Below, in pieces: positions 45,930 to 59,000 of a stretch of DNA of 64,000 nucleotides. Within the stretch, counting starts at the first letter, position 1; each line of letters starts with the position of its first letter. Under the pieces are notes generated by a model. The model was not told the DNA's origin and searched no databases. It saw only the letters and a program-made list of their open reading frames with translations. Origin of the DNA: Penelope pileata (taxonomy: Eukaryota > Chordata > Aves > Galliformes > Cracidae); NCBI GenBank assembly GCA_013396635.1, contig WBMW01000075.1, positions 755,101 to 819,100 of the forward strand, read 5' to 3'. A program made the translations under genes and the position numbers.

Positions 45930-48855
45930 AAAGTTTCTCGTAACCTGGTGACAATGACTGAGGGCTTTAAACTAGGACCAATGAGGGAGAAGGACACCAT
46001 TGGAAACACTGACCTTAGGGCAAGGGATGGTGTGGCACTGTCTGGGGACAGCAAGGCTAACAGCAGCATCTGTGTTGCTCCAGGGAATGCTGTTGGTTCA
46101 GGAGCATGTCTGAAATGCTTGTATATCAACACACACACAGCATAAGGAAGAACTGGGATGAACTGGAAGCTTCGGTCCTTTCCCAGAGCTACAATGTCAT
46201 TGGTATCAGACAGACTTGGTGGGATGCGTCCTGTGACTGGAGTGTGGGGATGGAGGGGTATGAGCTGGTTCAGGAAGGACAGGCAGAGCAGGTGCTGTAC
46301 ATAAGGGAGAGATCAGACTGTAGGGCCACTGCTCTTGGGGATGTTGTAGTAGTGAGCCACTGAATTAAGGCGACAGAGGATTAAGGGGACAGCCTCTGAG
46401 GATTAAGGGGACAGACAGCAAAGCAGATGTTGTCACAAGTGTCTACCATCAACCACCCATCAAGGATGATGTCATGGGTGAACTATTCTACAGGCAACTG
46501 GGGGAAATCTCAGCATTGGTTGCCCTCATCCTTACAGGAGACTTCAATTTTCCAGACATAAATCGAGTACATCACATTGCCATAACAAGTAAAGCTGGGA
46601 AATTCCTAAAGCATGTTGAAGATAACTTCCTGTCACCAGTACTGAGTGAGCCAACTAGGAAAGGTGCCCTCCTGGACCTGTTTGAGAACCAGGAAAGCTT
46701 TGTGAGAGAGGTGATGGTAGGTGGCTGTCTTCGACACAGCCATCATGAATTAGTTCAGTTCAGAAGTTTTAGTGCAATGAGAAAATGAGTTTTGGTGCTG
46801 GACTTAAAGACAGCAAACTTTAAGCTTCTCAGGGAGCTAGTTAGAAGCATCTCTCGGGAAATCTGCTGTAGAGGGTTGAGGGGTCCATGGGAGTTGGTTG
46901 CCTTTTAAGAACAACCTTTTAGTAGTACAGGAGCAGGCAATCCCACCATGCTGCAAGTCAAGCAAGAAGGGTAGAAGACAAGCCTGGCTGCAGAGAGCTC
47001 CTCCTGTAATTAGAAAACATATGAGCTCTGAAAGCAACATTTGGTTTCATGGGGAGAATACAGAGCTGCAGTTCACAACTTGGGGGAGAAAATGAGGAAA
47101 GCCAAAATGCAACTTGAGTTTGCACTGGCCACTATCGTGTCAGATAACTAAAGAGGTTTTTCAACTATGTCAACAGCAAGAGGAGGTCAAATAGAAACAC
47201 TGCAGATACTTGAAGTGATGGTCACCTAACAAGTAATAAGAAAAAGACAAAGGTTTTTAATGTCTTTTTTTTTGCCTCAGCTTTTAATATTAACAATAGA
47301 TCTTGGTCTGCCTGGTCCTCTAAGTTGCAGGACCATGACTAGGCAAGCAGTGACTTCCCATTTGTGGCCACTGAAATTGTGTTGTATAAGCTAAATATTC
47401 CTAAGTCTATGGGTCCTGACAGGATTCACACCAAGGTACTGAGGGAGATACTGGATGTTACAGCTAGACCCTCTCAACAATTTGCCAAAGGTCATAGGAG
47501 TCTGGGGATGTCCCTGCTGACTGCAAGCTAGCCAACGTTATGCTCAGCTACAAAAAGGGCATGAGAGAAGACCCAGGAGACTACAGACCTCTTAGTCTAA
47601 ACTTAGTTTCTGGAAAAGTTTTGGAGAAGATTATCCAGAGGTACATTGAAAGACACTTAAAGCATAAAGCTATTACATTGCACAGTCAGCATGGGTTCAT
47701 GAAGAAGAGTAAACAAATTTCCTGCTAAGATAACGTCACCCATTCAGTGCATGAAGGGAAGGCTATGAATGTATTCTTTCTGGATTTTAGTAAAGCCTTT
47801 GATACCATCCCTCACAGTATCCTTTCAGACAAATCATCCAACTGTGAGCTGAACACATGAAGGCAACGCTGGGTGACGAACTTGCTGAACAGCAGAGCTC
47901 AAGGGGATTTAATAAATGGGGCTATATCTGGCTGGCAGACTGTCACCAGCAGCGTTCACCAGGGCTTAATTCTAGGGTCAGTCCTGTTCAACATCTTTAT
48001 TGATGACCCGGATGCAGGAATGAGGCGCAACCTTAGCAAGTTCACTTATAATACTAAACTGGAGATGCTGTTGGCTCCCTGGAGGGACAAGAGGCCTTGC
48101 AGAAGGACAGACTAATACTGGGCGCAGGCACAGACTGGGAGGCAAGTGGCTGGAGAGCAGCTCAGCAGAACAGGACCTTGGGGTGCTGGTTGACAACAGG
48201 CTCGATAGGAGTCAGCTGTGTGCTCTGACTGACAAGAGGAAAAATTGCATTTGGGGATGCATTAAACACACCACAGCCAGCTGGTTGAGAGGGGCAATTC
48301 TCCAGCTGTACTTGTGTTGATGCAGCCTCGCCTCGAACACCGTGCAGTTCTGGGCTCCACAATATAAAAGCAATGTTAAGGTACTTGAGTGCCTCCAAGA
48401 GGAAGGCAACAAAGTTAGTAGAAGGGATGGAAGGCATGTCCTGTGAGGAAAGGCTGAGGACAACTGGGTTGTCCAGTCTGGAGAAAAGAAAGCCAAGAGG
48501 CGACCTCATTGCTCTCTGCAACTTCCTGAGCAGGAGAAACAGAGGGAGGTGCCAGACTCTGTTCCTGATAATTGATGATGGAACACACGGCAACAGCACA
48601 AAGCTGTGCCTGGGCTGGAGGTGTCAGAGTGGACATTGGGAAAAGCTTCTTTACCATGACGGTGGCCAGGCACTGGAACAGGCTTCCTAGAAAGGTGGGT
48701 TGATGCCCCAAATCTGTCAGTGTTCAAAAGGAATTTGGACAGCACCCTCAACAACATGCTTTAACTTTCTGTTAGCCCTAAAGTGGTCAGGCAGCTGAAC
48801 TTGATGACCTTTGTACGTCCCTTCCATCTGAATAATTATTCTATTCTGTTCTAAT
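45930..48855 (+). mobile_element. Long decayed CR1 LINE (endonuclease plus reverse transcriptase remnants)
   Basis: This copy is about 2.9 kb. Endonuclease remnants include NVIGIRQTWWDASCDWSVGM (from 46106) and the motif TGDFNFPDI (frame at 46474-46788). Reverse-transcriptase remnants include EDPGDYRPLSL (47540-47728), FLDFSKAFDT (47777-47806) and the block GLILGSVLFNIFIDD (47873-48115). The 3' end has CR1 tail sequence finishing TATTCTGTTCTA. The frame shifts between the two endonuclease pieces and again before the reverse transcriptase, and stop codons interrupt it. The catalytic FADD position reads F-T-Y-N at 48041-48052. The element is inactive. CR1 elements are non-LTR retrotransposons typical of birds and reptiles. 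Confidence 0.88.
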
Positions 48856-50202
48856 TCAAGGTAGAAGTTAATAGTGTAACTTGGAACAGAAACCTAATTC
48901 AGTCTTATCGTGAACCACAAGAACACATTTTGCACAAAGGTATAACAAGTAGCAGATAAACTAAATGACAGTGTTGGAAACAGGAAGTTAAAAGAACCAG
49001 ACATCTTCCAGTGTAATTACATTTGGCAACTTCATCCAGATAAGAAACATTGCTGATGTCTATTTATTACCAGCAGTACTCAAGTAGCTCCCAAGCATCG
49101 TATTTAAAATATTTCAGGACAGCAAGGTCTACATAATCAAGCAAAAGTCCTTCCCTTAAGCAGTTCCCAGTTTAATTAAACGGAATTTAACAATGGGAAG
49201 AAGGCAAGCAAAGGCTGAAGTGATAAGATCATTTTGTTGTATAGTCTTGCTAGCACCATTTGAACGGCTTTCCAATCTCATACATACAATTTTTAATTTT
49301 GACAGCATTTTCATACAATAATTCCAGCCACGAGTGAACTGTGACCGAGTTACAGTATCTTTTTAAAGAGATAAATAAAATTTAATTAATTTTAAAAGAT
49401 TTCACGTGATAGAAAATCTACTGCATCACTCAATTGGTTCTAAAAATCTTAAGAAACAAAACTTGGTATATTTTCATTTTAGTATTGTTAACTTCATTCT
49501 GAACCACCAGACCTTGCAAGGTGTGCATTTTTTTTTTTTTAAATGAACTTTTAAGGAGTTTCTGAGCACTTACAACTTTATTTTTTAATAGTTGCCTTTA
49601 CTTACAGAGGTGTAGTAATGAGCTGATTTTTACGTTAAAAAGCTGCACGCTAACATAATTGCGGTTGAGAAGTTCTGACTCCTTCCCCTTCAAAGCAACT
49701 TGTACTGAAAATCTGAAACATGAGAATCATGGAGTTAGAAATACACACTACAGCTGAAAGATAATCTTAATAATAGCCTGGCATTTGCTGGCATTTAGTA
49801 AGGAGGACAAGGAAACGTGTGACATCATTGCTAGCTACGAAAAGTATTGTGCTCTCTTAGACCCTCAAAGCCTGTTTTATTTCACAAACATGAACTTGAA
49901 CAGTGATCTCAACTGCCAGTAAGTACTCGTTTGTAGTTATACTGAATGCTAACAGAATCAGATAAAGCAGATTGGTTCTGCTATTTACATGACACAAAAT
50001 GAAACAGTGATGCTTTATTTCAGAGCTGTTAATCTGGCTGTCTCCAAGGCTCGAGGATCACTAAGCAGTGGCAATGTCTTAAAAGATACACTAGGCACAA
50101 AAGAAAGAAGTGGACAAAGCCTGGAGTCCAGACTTAGCCAAAGAAAAGCAACTTCTGACAAAGTCTGTGTGTTCTGCAGCACCTAGGTGCATGTTTAATG
50201 CT

Positions 50203-50224
50203 ATGCATACGCTAGCGTATGCAT
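50203..50224. repeat. Perfect 22-bp palindrome
   Basis: The half-site ATGCATACGCT is followed directly by its exact reverse complement with no spacer. It contains two CpGs in an otherwise CpG-poor intron. It could be a dimeric binding site or a cruciform, or chance; no protein is identified. Confidence 0.85.
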
Positions 50225-50959
50225 CACTCTAAGAAAAGGCTGACAGTCGCATCATACTTTCAACTTAACCATCTCTAACATTTTAGCTCTGATTTTTCAG
50301 AGTTGAGCACGGTTGTTCTGGAAGCCCCAAACAGCACTTGATGACCTCTATTTCACTAGGCATTTTTCCCTTGTCAGATTTCTAATCTTTCCAATCCACA
50401 TAACAAGCAACCTTGTTTCTTCCTTTACTGCCTCAGCAAAAAATAGCCCAGCTACAGAATAGCATGATAAAGCCTTTTTTTTTTTTTTTTTGTCTTGTAG
50501 ATTAACTCTCCTTATTCCTACAACAAGTAACACAGCACAAATGCTCTCTCTCCCCCTGGGCCACCTCCTCTAACGAGGTGTGCGCTGCTACATTACCTGC
50601 AAATCAAGAAAGTCAGATAACTATACCAGAAGTTAGCTGACCCAACAACCAACTCTGCATGAACTTTCTCACATTTCATCACATTACCCCAGTGTTCCTG
50701 ACTTCTCACGCATTATTTTAATCCATCCTCCTTACCTGCTCCCCTTGCAGCTAAAGCCCTAACTGCATGGGCTTCTCTATACCCCTGCATGAGTCCAAAA
50801 GCAATAAAAGGATGGAGATGGTGGAGCTGTGCCTTCAACCACAAGGCTGAAATGCAAAGAAATTACCAAAATGTTTCAAATCTGTGCTCTCCCTTTCTGA
50901 GTAGGCCAACATAACTGCATTTAACATTAGACATGTCTGAATTAAAGGACTCATCTCTC

Positions 50960-51141
50960 AGTTCAGTGTTCTCAGACTCTAAATAAGTGGCCACAGCCCC
51001 AAACTGCCAGAGTTCAAGGAGCATTTGGACACTGCTCTCAGACATAGGGTTTGAATTTGGGGTGGTGCTGTGTGGAGCCAGGAGTCGGATTTGATGATCT
51101 TTGTGTGTCCCTTCAACTTGGGATATTCCGTGATTCTATGA
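50960..51141 (+). mobile_element. CR1 LINE 3' fragment
   Basis: It contains AGCATTTGGACACTGCTCTC, then GGAGTCGGATTTGATGATCT, then GTCCCTTCAACTTGGGATAT, and ends TGATTCTATGAA. This is the CR1 3' end in plus orientation. The 5' boundary is approximate. Confidence 0.82.
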
Positions 51142-51549
51142 ATATGGAGAGCCAAAGGAATAGATCAGAGTCATCAAGTCTTTCTTGGATAGCAGCAGCT
51201 GTCTTTCACCCCAAAGTTTCATTGTGTATAGGACTACTCTAACACCATGAAGCCATGCTGTGCAAATCTCCACTCTTGTCTAAACACGACAGCCAATGAC
51301 ATTGAAAGAAGGGGAAACAATTCAGATGTTCTGAGTTCTTTCACTTCATATTTTCCACCTCTGCCTCAAAACAACAGTTATGCTAGCAGGAGGGTAAGAA
51401 GGAAGTAAAATCCTGGAGTCAGCGTATGTATGCATTGAGAGAGTGCAGGAGCTGTGTGTCCCCTCCCTTTCCTCTTCCCCTAGACAAAGCCATAAGATAA
51501 GAAGGCTTCGTAGGGCAGAAATGGAATAAAGTTGGTGATATAAGGGAAG

Positions 51550-52112
51550 TTGCAGATGGCTCTGTCCTTTGAACGACTCCAGCGTAGATGAGTTTATTTT
51601 TCATAAGCATCTGCTCCTGCAGCCCATGAAGAGCCCACATCAGAGCAGATATTCATGCTATAAGCCCACGGAGGACCCCACTCCAGAGCAGGTGGATACA
51701 CCACAAAGGACTGCAGCCCACAAAAGAGGCCACACCGAAGCAGGGAAAAAGCACTGGGGGAAGAAGCACCAGAGAGGAGCTGCGAGGGACTGACCACAGC
51801 CCCCACTGCAGAAAAGGCAAGAGGCAGAAACGGAGGAGTGAAGTTGAGCCTGAAAAAAAGGGGAAACAGGAGGAAGGTGTCAATTTAATTTGTCTTTATT
51901 TCTCATTGTCCAAGCCTATTTTAATTGGTGATAGCTTCCCCCTAGTCAAACCAGTTACTGCCATGGGCAAAACCAACAAGCAATCCCCCTGCCTTCATTC
52001 AGACCCATGAACTTTTCCATCCTGTTTTCTCCACGTATTCAAGTGAGGAGGGGGAACAAGAGGGCGGCTGGATGGGCCTCTGGCTGCCAGCCAACACCAA
52101 CCCACCACAACA
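51550..52112 (+). mobile_element. ERVL-type LTR fragment (3' part)
   Basis: I recognise the layout of a common avian ERVL LTR. It has repeated CTGCAGCCCATGAAGAGCCC-like and CCAGAGCAGG units, a TTTATTTCTCATTGTCCAAG stretch, CCATGAACTTTTCCATC, GAGGAGGGGGAACAAGAGG, and a 3' end CCAACCCACCACAACA (terminal CA at 52111-52112). The 5' boundary is unclear and no viral gene is present. Family assignment is from memory. Confidence 0.5.
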
Positions 52113-55100
52113 CAGTAACTTAAAGAAGCCCATACTCCATCTGGAGATGATCCTGACCCTTCAGGAAACATTAAAGGCTGCACAGGAAATGACAATTGTA
52201 AGAAGTATGAACAGAGAAAACTGGCCTGACTTATGAAATTTTTTTATAAGTATATATATAAATTAAATGAAAGAATGCATTGACCGACTTCTATTCATTC
52301 AGAGCACAACGGGCTTTAAAAGGACTGGATCAAAGTGCAGTAGCAAAGATAAAAAGTTACCAATGCTACATTTTAGTCAAGGAAATGTGACAGTTTGTGT
52401 TTAAAGAGATTAAAGAAGAGGACATCCTCTCTTTTCTATTTCAAGTCAGAAAACCATACAATAAGCAGTATCTGCAACATGGGATACAATTCAATAATCT
52501 CAAATTGAAGCTGACCTAGAGGCAGGCACCTTTAGCAGTGTATTTAAAGAACTATAGCTATAAAACAACACAAATGACAGCTCCAAAGTGAATACAGAGA
52601 ACATACTTGAGTCTAAAACAGTTGACATATTACAATGTTACTGAAGCTTCATTCTTCTACAAAACATTACTGAACATTTTATTTAGTTACCAATTTACTC
52701 GTGATAAGATCTGGAACTTCTTTTCCAAGAGAAGGATCATCAGTTCTCAGCTTTATAGAAAGTAAAATAATTCTTTTATAACCAATCCAATTGAAGAAGT
52801 GGTATGTAGTTTGATAAAGGAAAAGACACCTTCGGGGGGGAAAAAAATTCCAAAGACTTATCTGATGTTACCTAACGATACTAGTAAAACATTCAACACA
52901 ACCATGCCTTCAACAGAAAACAAAAATAAAATAAAAAACAGCACTTTAAATAGCATCTTTTTTATGAAAAAAATGGGAACATTGATAAACAGATACTGAA
53001 ATTTCATGTGCTGTTTTTCACACAAACAGATCCTTGAAGCAGAGCAGACCCTTGAGCATTTGTAAAATTAAGGTTTTTCTCTTTACTGGAAAGGTTGCTC
53101 AGACAGCAATACATACCAGAGGATAAAGGATTCTCCTGCACTGTCAAGGTATGTAAAGTCTGCATAAAGCTTAAACAAGGAAACGTGTTAATGTTTCCTA
53201 TTTACAATATGTCTATGAACTCACGAGTGAGGTGAAAGAAGGGCTCAATGGGCATAAGGCAGAGTATATCCCAAAGTAACGTTCTCCTGTTGCCTTTTTC
53301 CATCAGGGATACCTATCCAAAACACCTAGAAAAAATTTTCACAAGAGCAAGACCATTTCAGCTGTGTGTGCAAGACTAAGCAATTGATGTATGCAAAGAA
53401 AAAACACCTTGCAAAATGATATCAAATAAAAATTCTAAAAAAACCTATTCCAACCTATAAACCCTGTTTCTATATTAAACTGATTTATCCAAGTATCACT
53501 GTAAGCACACTTGAATGACAAATTAGTTGTTGAAAGGCACACAATGAGTTTCATTTCTAGAAGACAACTATGCATTCTATCATTCCCACTAAAAGCATCT
53601 CAAATGCAACTGAAGAAGTTTTGAGCCCTTGCTGGGGTAAAAGATTCTTCAAATATGAAGATCCAAGTGCAGGAACCATCTTGCTGAATATATTAACAGC
53701 AGTAGTAATGCATTTAAAGGCAGAATTATAGAACTGGAGGGGAAAAATGAAAGCTTTCCATGTATTTCACTAAAGCAGAAGTGCAAGTGCTTATGCAATG
53801 GACTCCTTCAAACCAAACACACACTGTAATGTTAAGGTTTTCCCTACTGCAAAAACTAATCTCATAGGTGGAAGTAAGAGTTTATTGGAAGAACTGAGAG
53901 TTCATTTTTTGTCAAAACAAGCTGGATGTTGCAATCGCCATCCCACATCAGCACCTTCTAACCACTGAGCAGCTGAGGGAGCAATGGGATCGCTCAAACA
54001 TGGTGTCATGAAGCTCCAGGCTACAAACACTCCGCATTTCTGCCAAGAGAGGGAAATATTCAGAGTCTACGCAAGAAATGACCAGGACATGCACACAAAC
54101 TAACTCCAGGAAAAGCAGAAGATGCCTTCTTCATGCCTGATCTGGAAAGTGAGTTACTTTGTTATGGTCCTTCTGTAAATGACCTAGGAAACCTACATGG
54201 TTAATAATTCTGAGAAGAGTTACTGCATTGAAATACAGTAACCTCTTTCCAGGAGGTATTCTTTTCGTTAAAGACGATCAGAACATTAACGTCACTGCCA
54301 GTGGTAATGGCTTGCTTACTGTAGGTTACAAATCGGCAGTAAGGCGAGGTTTATTTACTGTAGCTCACAAATTTCTCCCCTGGGGGTACTTGAGAAGTCA
54401 TTTGTTTTTCAGTACCCAGTAATAAGGAAAATTTGTTACAAGTAACATTACGGTTGCAGGGCTGTCTCCAACCATGAAAAAAATCAAACTAAAAAATCAT
54501 CATAAAATGCCCTGGTTTCACAATATAATAGGCCTATTAAAAAAACTTTCAACTGTGATTCAAGCAGAAAGTGAAGATAGCAATGAAACGTGTTGAACTC
54601 CTTGCAAACCATCATATTTGCAGGTTTTAAGAATGCTAACTAATCAGCGCCCAACTACACAAGCAGGCACGGTTCTGCCAACGCGTAATAGCATAATCCT
54701 TATTCATTGAAGTCACCTGGTGGCAGTAGGCTGATTACTACAAAGAGACAAGCTGAACTGTGGGTGTCCTCAGGAGGCTTGTTTCCTCAGCAAAGGCAGG
54801 AACAAGAAATGTAAGTGAAGAGATAAGGCTCTTGGGTGAGTAGTAAAAGAAAGGCCACGAAGAGGAGGGCCAACAAACAAAGCAAGACAAGTCTGATAAA
54901 AGCAGGAAGGGCATGACACCACAACAGACTTCACAGTTCATCCACCTTGAAGTTCAATACAACTCATCCCACTCCTCCATCAAACTCCCACAGCTCCCAT
55001 TCATGTAAAGTCTTACAGAGATTAACCTTTCCAAGTTGTACACTTCTGAGATCATTCATATATACTCAGAAGATGATCTTATTGCCCAGTGATGACAGCA

Positions 55101-56024
55101 TGGATTGACAGTATGATGACAATATGATGATCTGACAGCACTTTGCTAGGTTTTTTGTCTAGTTTTTTTTGTTGATGATTATTTGAAAAACAACAGCAAC
55201 AGGACTGTAAGACCCCTTCTTTTTCAACTTCCCTCACAGTACAAACCTTGAACAAGATTCTCACAGGACAAAGATGTTGAAGAAGTGGAAAAGCAACCAA
55301 TTTCCTCGTTTAACTCCAGTCATTTTGTCAGACATGGTAGGTGTGCCTTCTTACAGCAGCCATCTTTAAATGGACTTCACCCACAGAATTCCCATTTTTT
55401 TCTAGCTGTTTAGCTGACTGTCATCTACTAAACTGATTTGACTAAGTAGTTCACATAAGTCACTCTGTTTCCAGCACAGTATCTGTGGCAGACATATGCC
55501 ACACCTAATTCAGTTATCACTTCCCACAAATAGCAAACAGTATTCTAATAAGATCTCCTCTAAAAAACATACTGAGTAAGCAACATTTGTTTTTCAAGAT
55601 TCTCCACTTCTTGGTCATTTAAACAGACAGTATTAATGCAACAATAAACACAATATCATTAGGTACCAGAAATGCTTGGAAAAAGGGGAACCTCATTGTA
55701 TTGTAAGAACCCACCTCATTCAGCTAACAGGATCTCATTCGTAGGTCATTGACCAGGTGTACGTATACACACACGAGGGAAGATGCATCAGCAATCTGTG
55801 GTTTAAGATTAGACTACATTTATTTACTATTACAGACAAGAATGTTGAAATAGCTTCACGTGAGAATGATAAATACGAAAAGTTTCCAGAATTCATAGTG
55901 CAGGAGGAACCCAAGCTTGCACAGCTTACAGCTCACGCATGCAGTAGCTGTTTAAAACCTGACAACCAAGATGACTATGGCCATCACTCATATAATCCAC
56001 TCCTGCAGAAGCTCCTGCAACTTT

Positions 56025-56046
56025 TAAGGTTGCAGAAGCAACCTTA
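56025..56046. repeat. Perfect 9-bp hairpin with AGAA loop
   Basis: Arms TAAGGTTGC and GCAACCTTA flank a 4-base loop. Partial further copies of the TTAAGGA / GCAAC units follow to about 56072, so this is a small cluster of local inverted and direct repeats. Confidence 0.8.
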
Positions 56047-59000
56047 AGGACTTAAGGAGCAACTTTAAGGACTCTCACTCCTGAGTCAGGAACAGGACTA
56101 CTTAATTTCTCAATTGGTGCGTTAGAAACAACAGCAAGTTCACTTTGAAAACCAAGTCTTAGGACTCCCACAGAAGACACCTTGAAGGCCACGCTCTGCA
56201 GCAGAGGCTTGTGGACAGCTGTGAGGGAAGCTTGGAAAAGCAGGGATTGGCATTACAGAGGCAGTACATTCAGCACTCATTTTTCAACACACACTGGCTG
56301 GCTGTACAGCACAGCATAGTCTAAATGTTGGCAGCCAACAAGATGTTAAAAATAAACTCAGGACTCTAAAAATACATTTCTGATTATTTACTTTAAGACC
56401 TGAATATGAAATCCGAGTTTATACTGAAGCTCCCACGCCTTCTCCACCCATTACAGCTAATACATTACCTTCTGAAAGGGCAAGCACGATTTTCCTCTTA
56501 ACCACTTGTATAGGCTAAAGACATTAACATTAAAAACAAAGTTGCTAACACTGATTCAAAAGCCCCATATATTGAAGCACTTACAAGCAAACCTCCATCA
56601 GCCAAAAAGTCTTAGATCTCAAACTTGGTCTAGTTTTCAGTGCTCCTGGGAAAACACACACGGCATTTACTGAGGCTCAAAATGAAAAGAAAAAGACAAA
56701 GTGAACTTACTGGACAGAAGAGCTGGCTACTCGTAAAGGACAGGGCCTGAACTTCTCCCTTAAAAATTAACTTTTCTCCCTCTGGGGGAAAAAAAGTTAA
56801 CACCACTTAATCACCATTTGACATCAGAACAATGAGCACACGTCTAATCGAGGCCTGGAGTGCTATTGAACCAGCAGAGGCACTACATCTGCCAAATATG
56901 AGACACAGCGTTTTCTATCAGATACGTTCCATTCCGAAGTTGTGAACAGACATAACAGGTCCCGTCAAGCAGTAAGTTCATAAAAGCATGGGACAGAGCA
57001 AGAATAAGATTGCTAAATTAATTTCCTTTAAAAAATCCTAGCGGTAAGAATTGATTTTCCTAAAGTCCCAGTACTATGTTCTACCACTTTTGACATATAG
57101 GTCTCCAGAGCAGCACTAGCATAAATCTCTTATCAAATCAACTCTACTTTCTCACATAAATGAGCAATCAAGTACCCACAGCAATAAAATGACACCAACA
57201 TGCCTCAGCTCTTATCTGCTTCAACACGGCTGCTGACAGTTTCAGAACCAAGTACTCAAAGTACTCCTTGAAATGCACAGCTGTTTTAGTGCAACTTTGA
57301 AGCAGGAAAACCCAAATTATGCAAGAAAAAAATCCAGGAAAAAATGCCAGTTTGTGTACTCAAGGGAGAAAAAAGCAGCAGCAAGTAATCCTCAATAAAG
57401 CCTCTCAGCAAGCATCGCCAGGGGATGCACTGACATTCTAGACTGAATAGGGCATTTATATTCCTTTTTTCTTGTTTATTTTTAATTCTCAAGTTAACAA
57501 TGTCCGAGACAACTTTCTTGAGCTACAAGAGTTCACATATGGCAACAGCCCACGTTCTTACTTTAAGACCTGCTGAAAGATCTCACTAATTATTTGACTA
57601 CCAGTTCTTAAATGCTAAGAACACGATGGCAATTGAGAGAATAACACAAACATCTGGCATATACATTCCTATATCTACCTTTCTAATCACTACTTGCACA
57701 GCTGAGCACAGGAATGTTTGAAGAGCACTCCAACCAAAACAAAAAAAAAAAAANGGAGCCTTTGAGATACTAACAAAAGAGAAAGAATTTTGAATTAGGC
57801 CCAGCAGAAAAATCAGCATCTTCCAATCCTGCAGCTGTTACTCGAGCCTTTTCAGAAGTTCCTGTTGATTTAGCAGCCCCAACTGAGGCGTTAATGGAGT
57901 CCACAAGGAACCTGATTGCCAGCAGCCAGTGAGCACGGTGTCAAAGCATGCCGCACTAAAATCCTCAGAGAACTGAAAGTACTGAGTGGAAGGATCGAGC
58001 TGAAATGGAAGGCAAAGAATCTGGGTAACATTGCAAACATAGGGTACTACCAAGAAGAAGCAGTACCTTCAGACAATGCATATTACTTAATTGTTGGGAA
58101 ATATTTTAGGAAGGAACCTACTGTCTAACAACAGCAATGGAAGAAAGAGAGAAACTTTCTCAAAGCAGACTGGAACATCAAACCTACAGTTAGAACTGGC
58201 AGCCGGTGGAAAACAGACCGCATAGAGAAACAAGCACATTTTCTGCTTTACTCACCTGTTCCCTTGTATTAGCCCACTCTGAAGTTGGGGTAGATTTCAC
58301 AGGTCTTCCTGGGACATTCATGTCATTACCGACAATCAAGAAAGCTATCAGACTGCTTCTAAACTAAAATATATTGAATGTTAAGGCAGAACAAAACATA
58401 CCTGCCTGAACACCCAAGCAATACGTGGGCATTAGAACAACGCATCGCTCACGCCAGACACAAGATAACATGCATGGACAATCCTGACAAGAGCCCACAT
58501 TTCAGGCTGATTTTTTTTTCCTGAAAAATAAAAACCACCTTGATTACATAGAGAAATCCTTAGGATTTATCTTCCAGAAGACTGTATACCCCAATTTAAT
58601 TAAATCCTGGAAATGGTTCTCTTTGTGAAAGGAGAATTGGTTGGCTTTTCAAAACAGCAATTTCAGGTTTTCAAGCCCCAGCAACACACATAGACCATAA
58701 AAAAAAGAATCAACTTGGAGGGACTGAAGTTGTTCCAAGTGATCTGCAGCAGTTGCAAGACAGATTTAATTTTGTTACTGGTTTTAGTGCAAAGTTAAGC
58801 ATTGCAGACCCATAATACTGAGGTTCAACCTCATTTTTGAGATGCTTATCTCTAGGCTGGCGTACCAACTGAGTTGATGCACAAAGATGCAAGAAGGAAA
58901 ATGAGCCATAACATTAAAATGCTACAGCTTGGCCAAAAATATGAGTAACCAGATGCACAGTGCCAAAGGTCACAGCATCCACCAGGGTAGTGCTCACGCA

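Noticed and set aside
48162..48757. Several overlapping minus-strand open frames up to 145 codons
   Set aside because: They are antisense shadows of the CR1 3' region.
57838..58128. Overlapping open frames on both strands near 58 kb
   Set aside because: I could not match either to a known family, and no splice sites or conservation can be seen. Too short to call.
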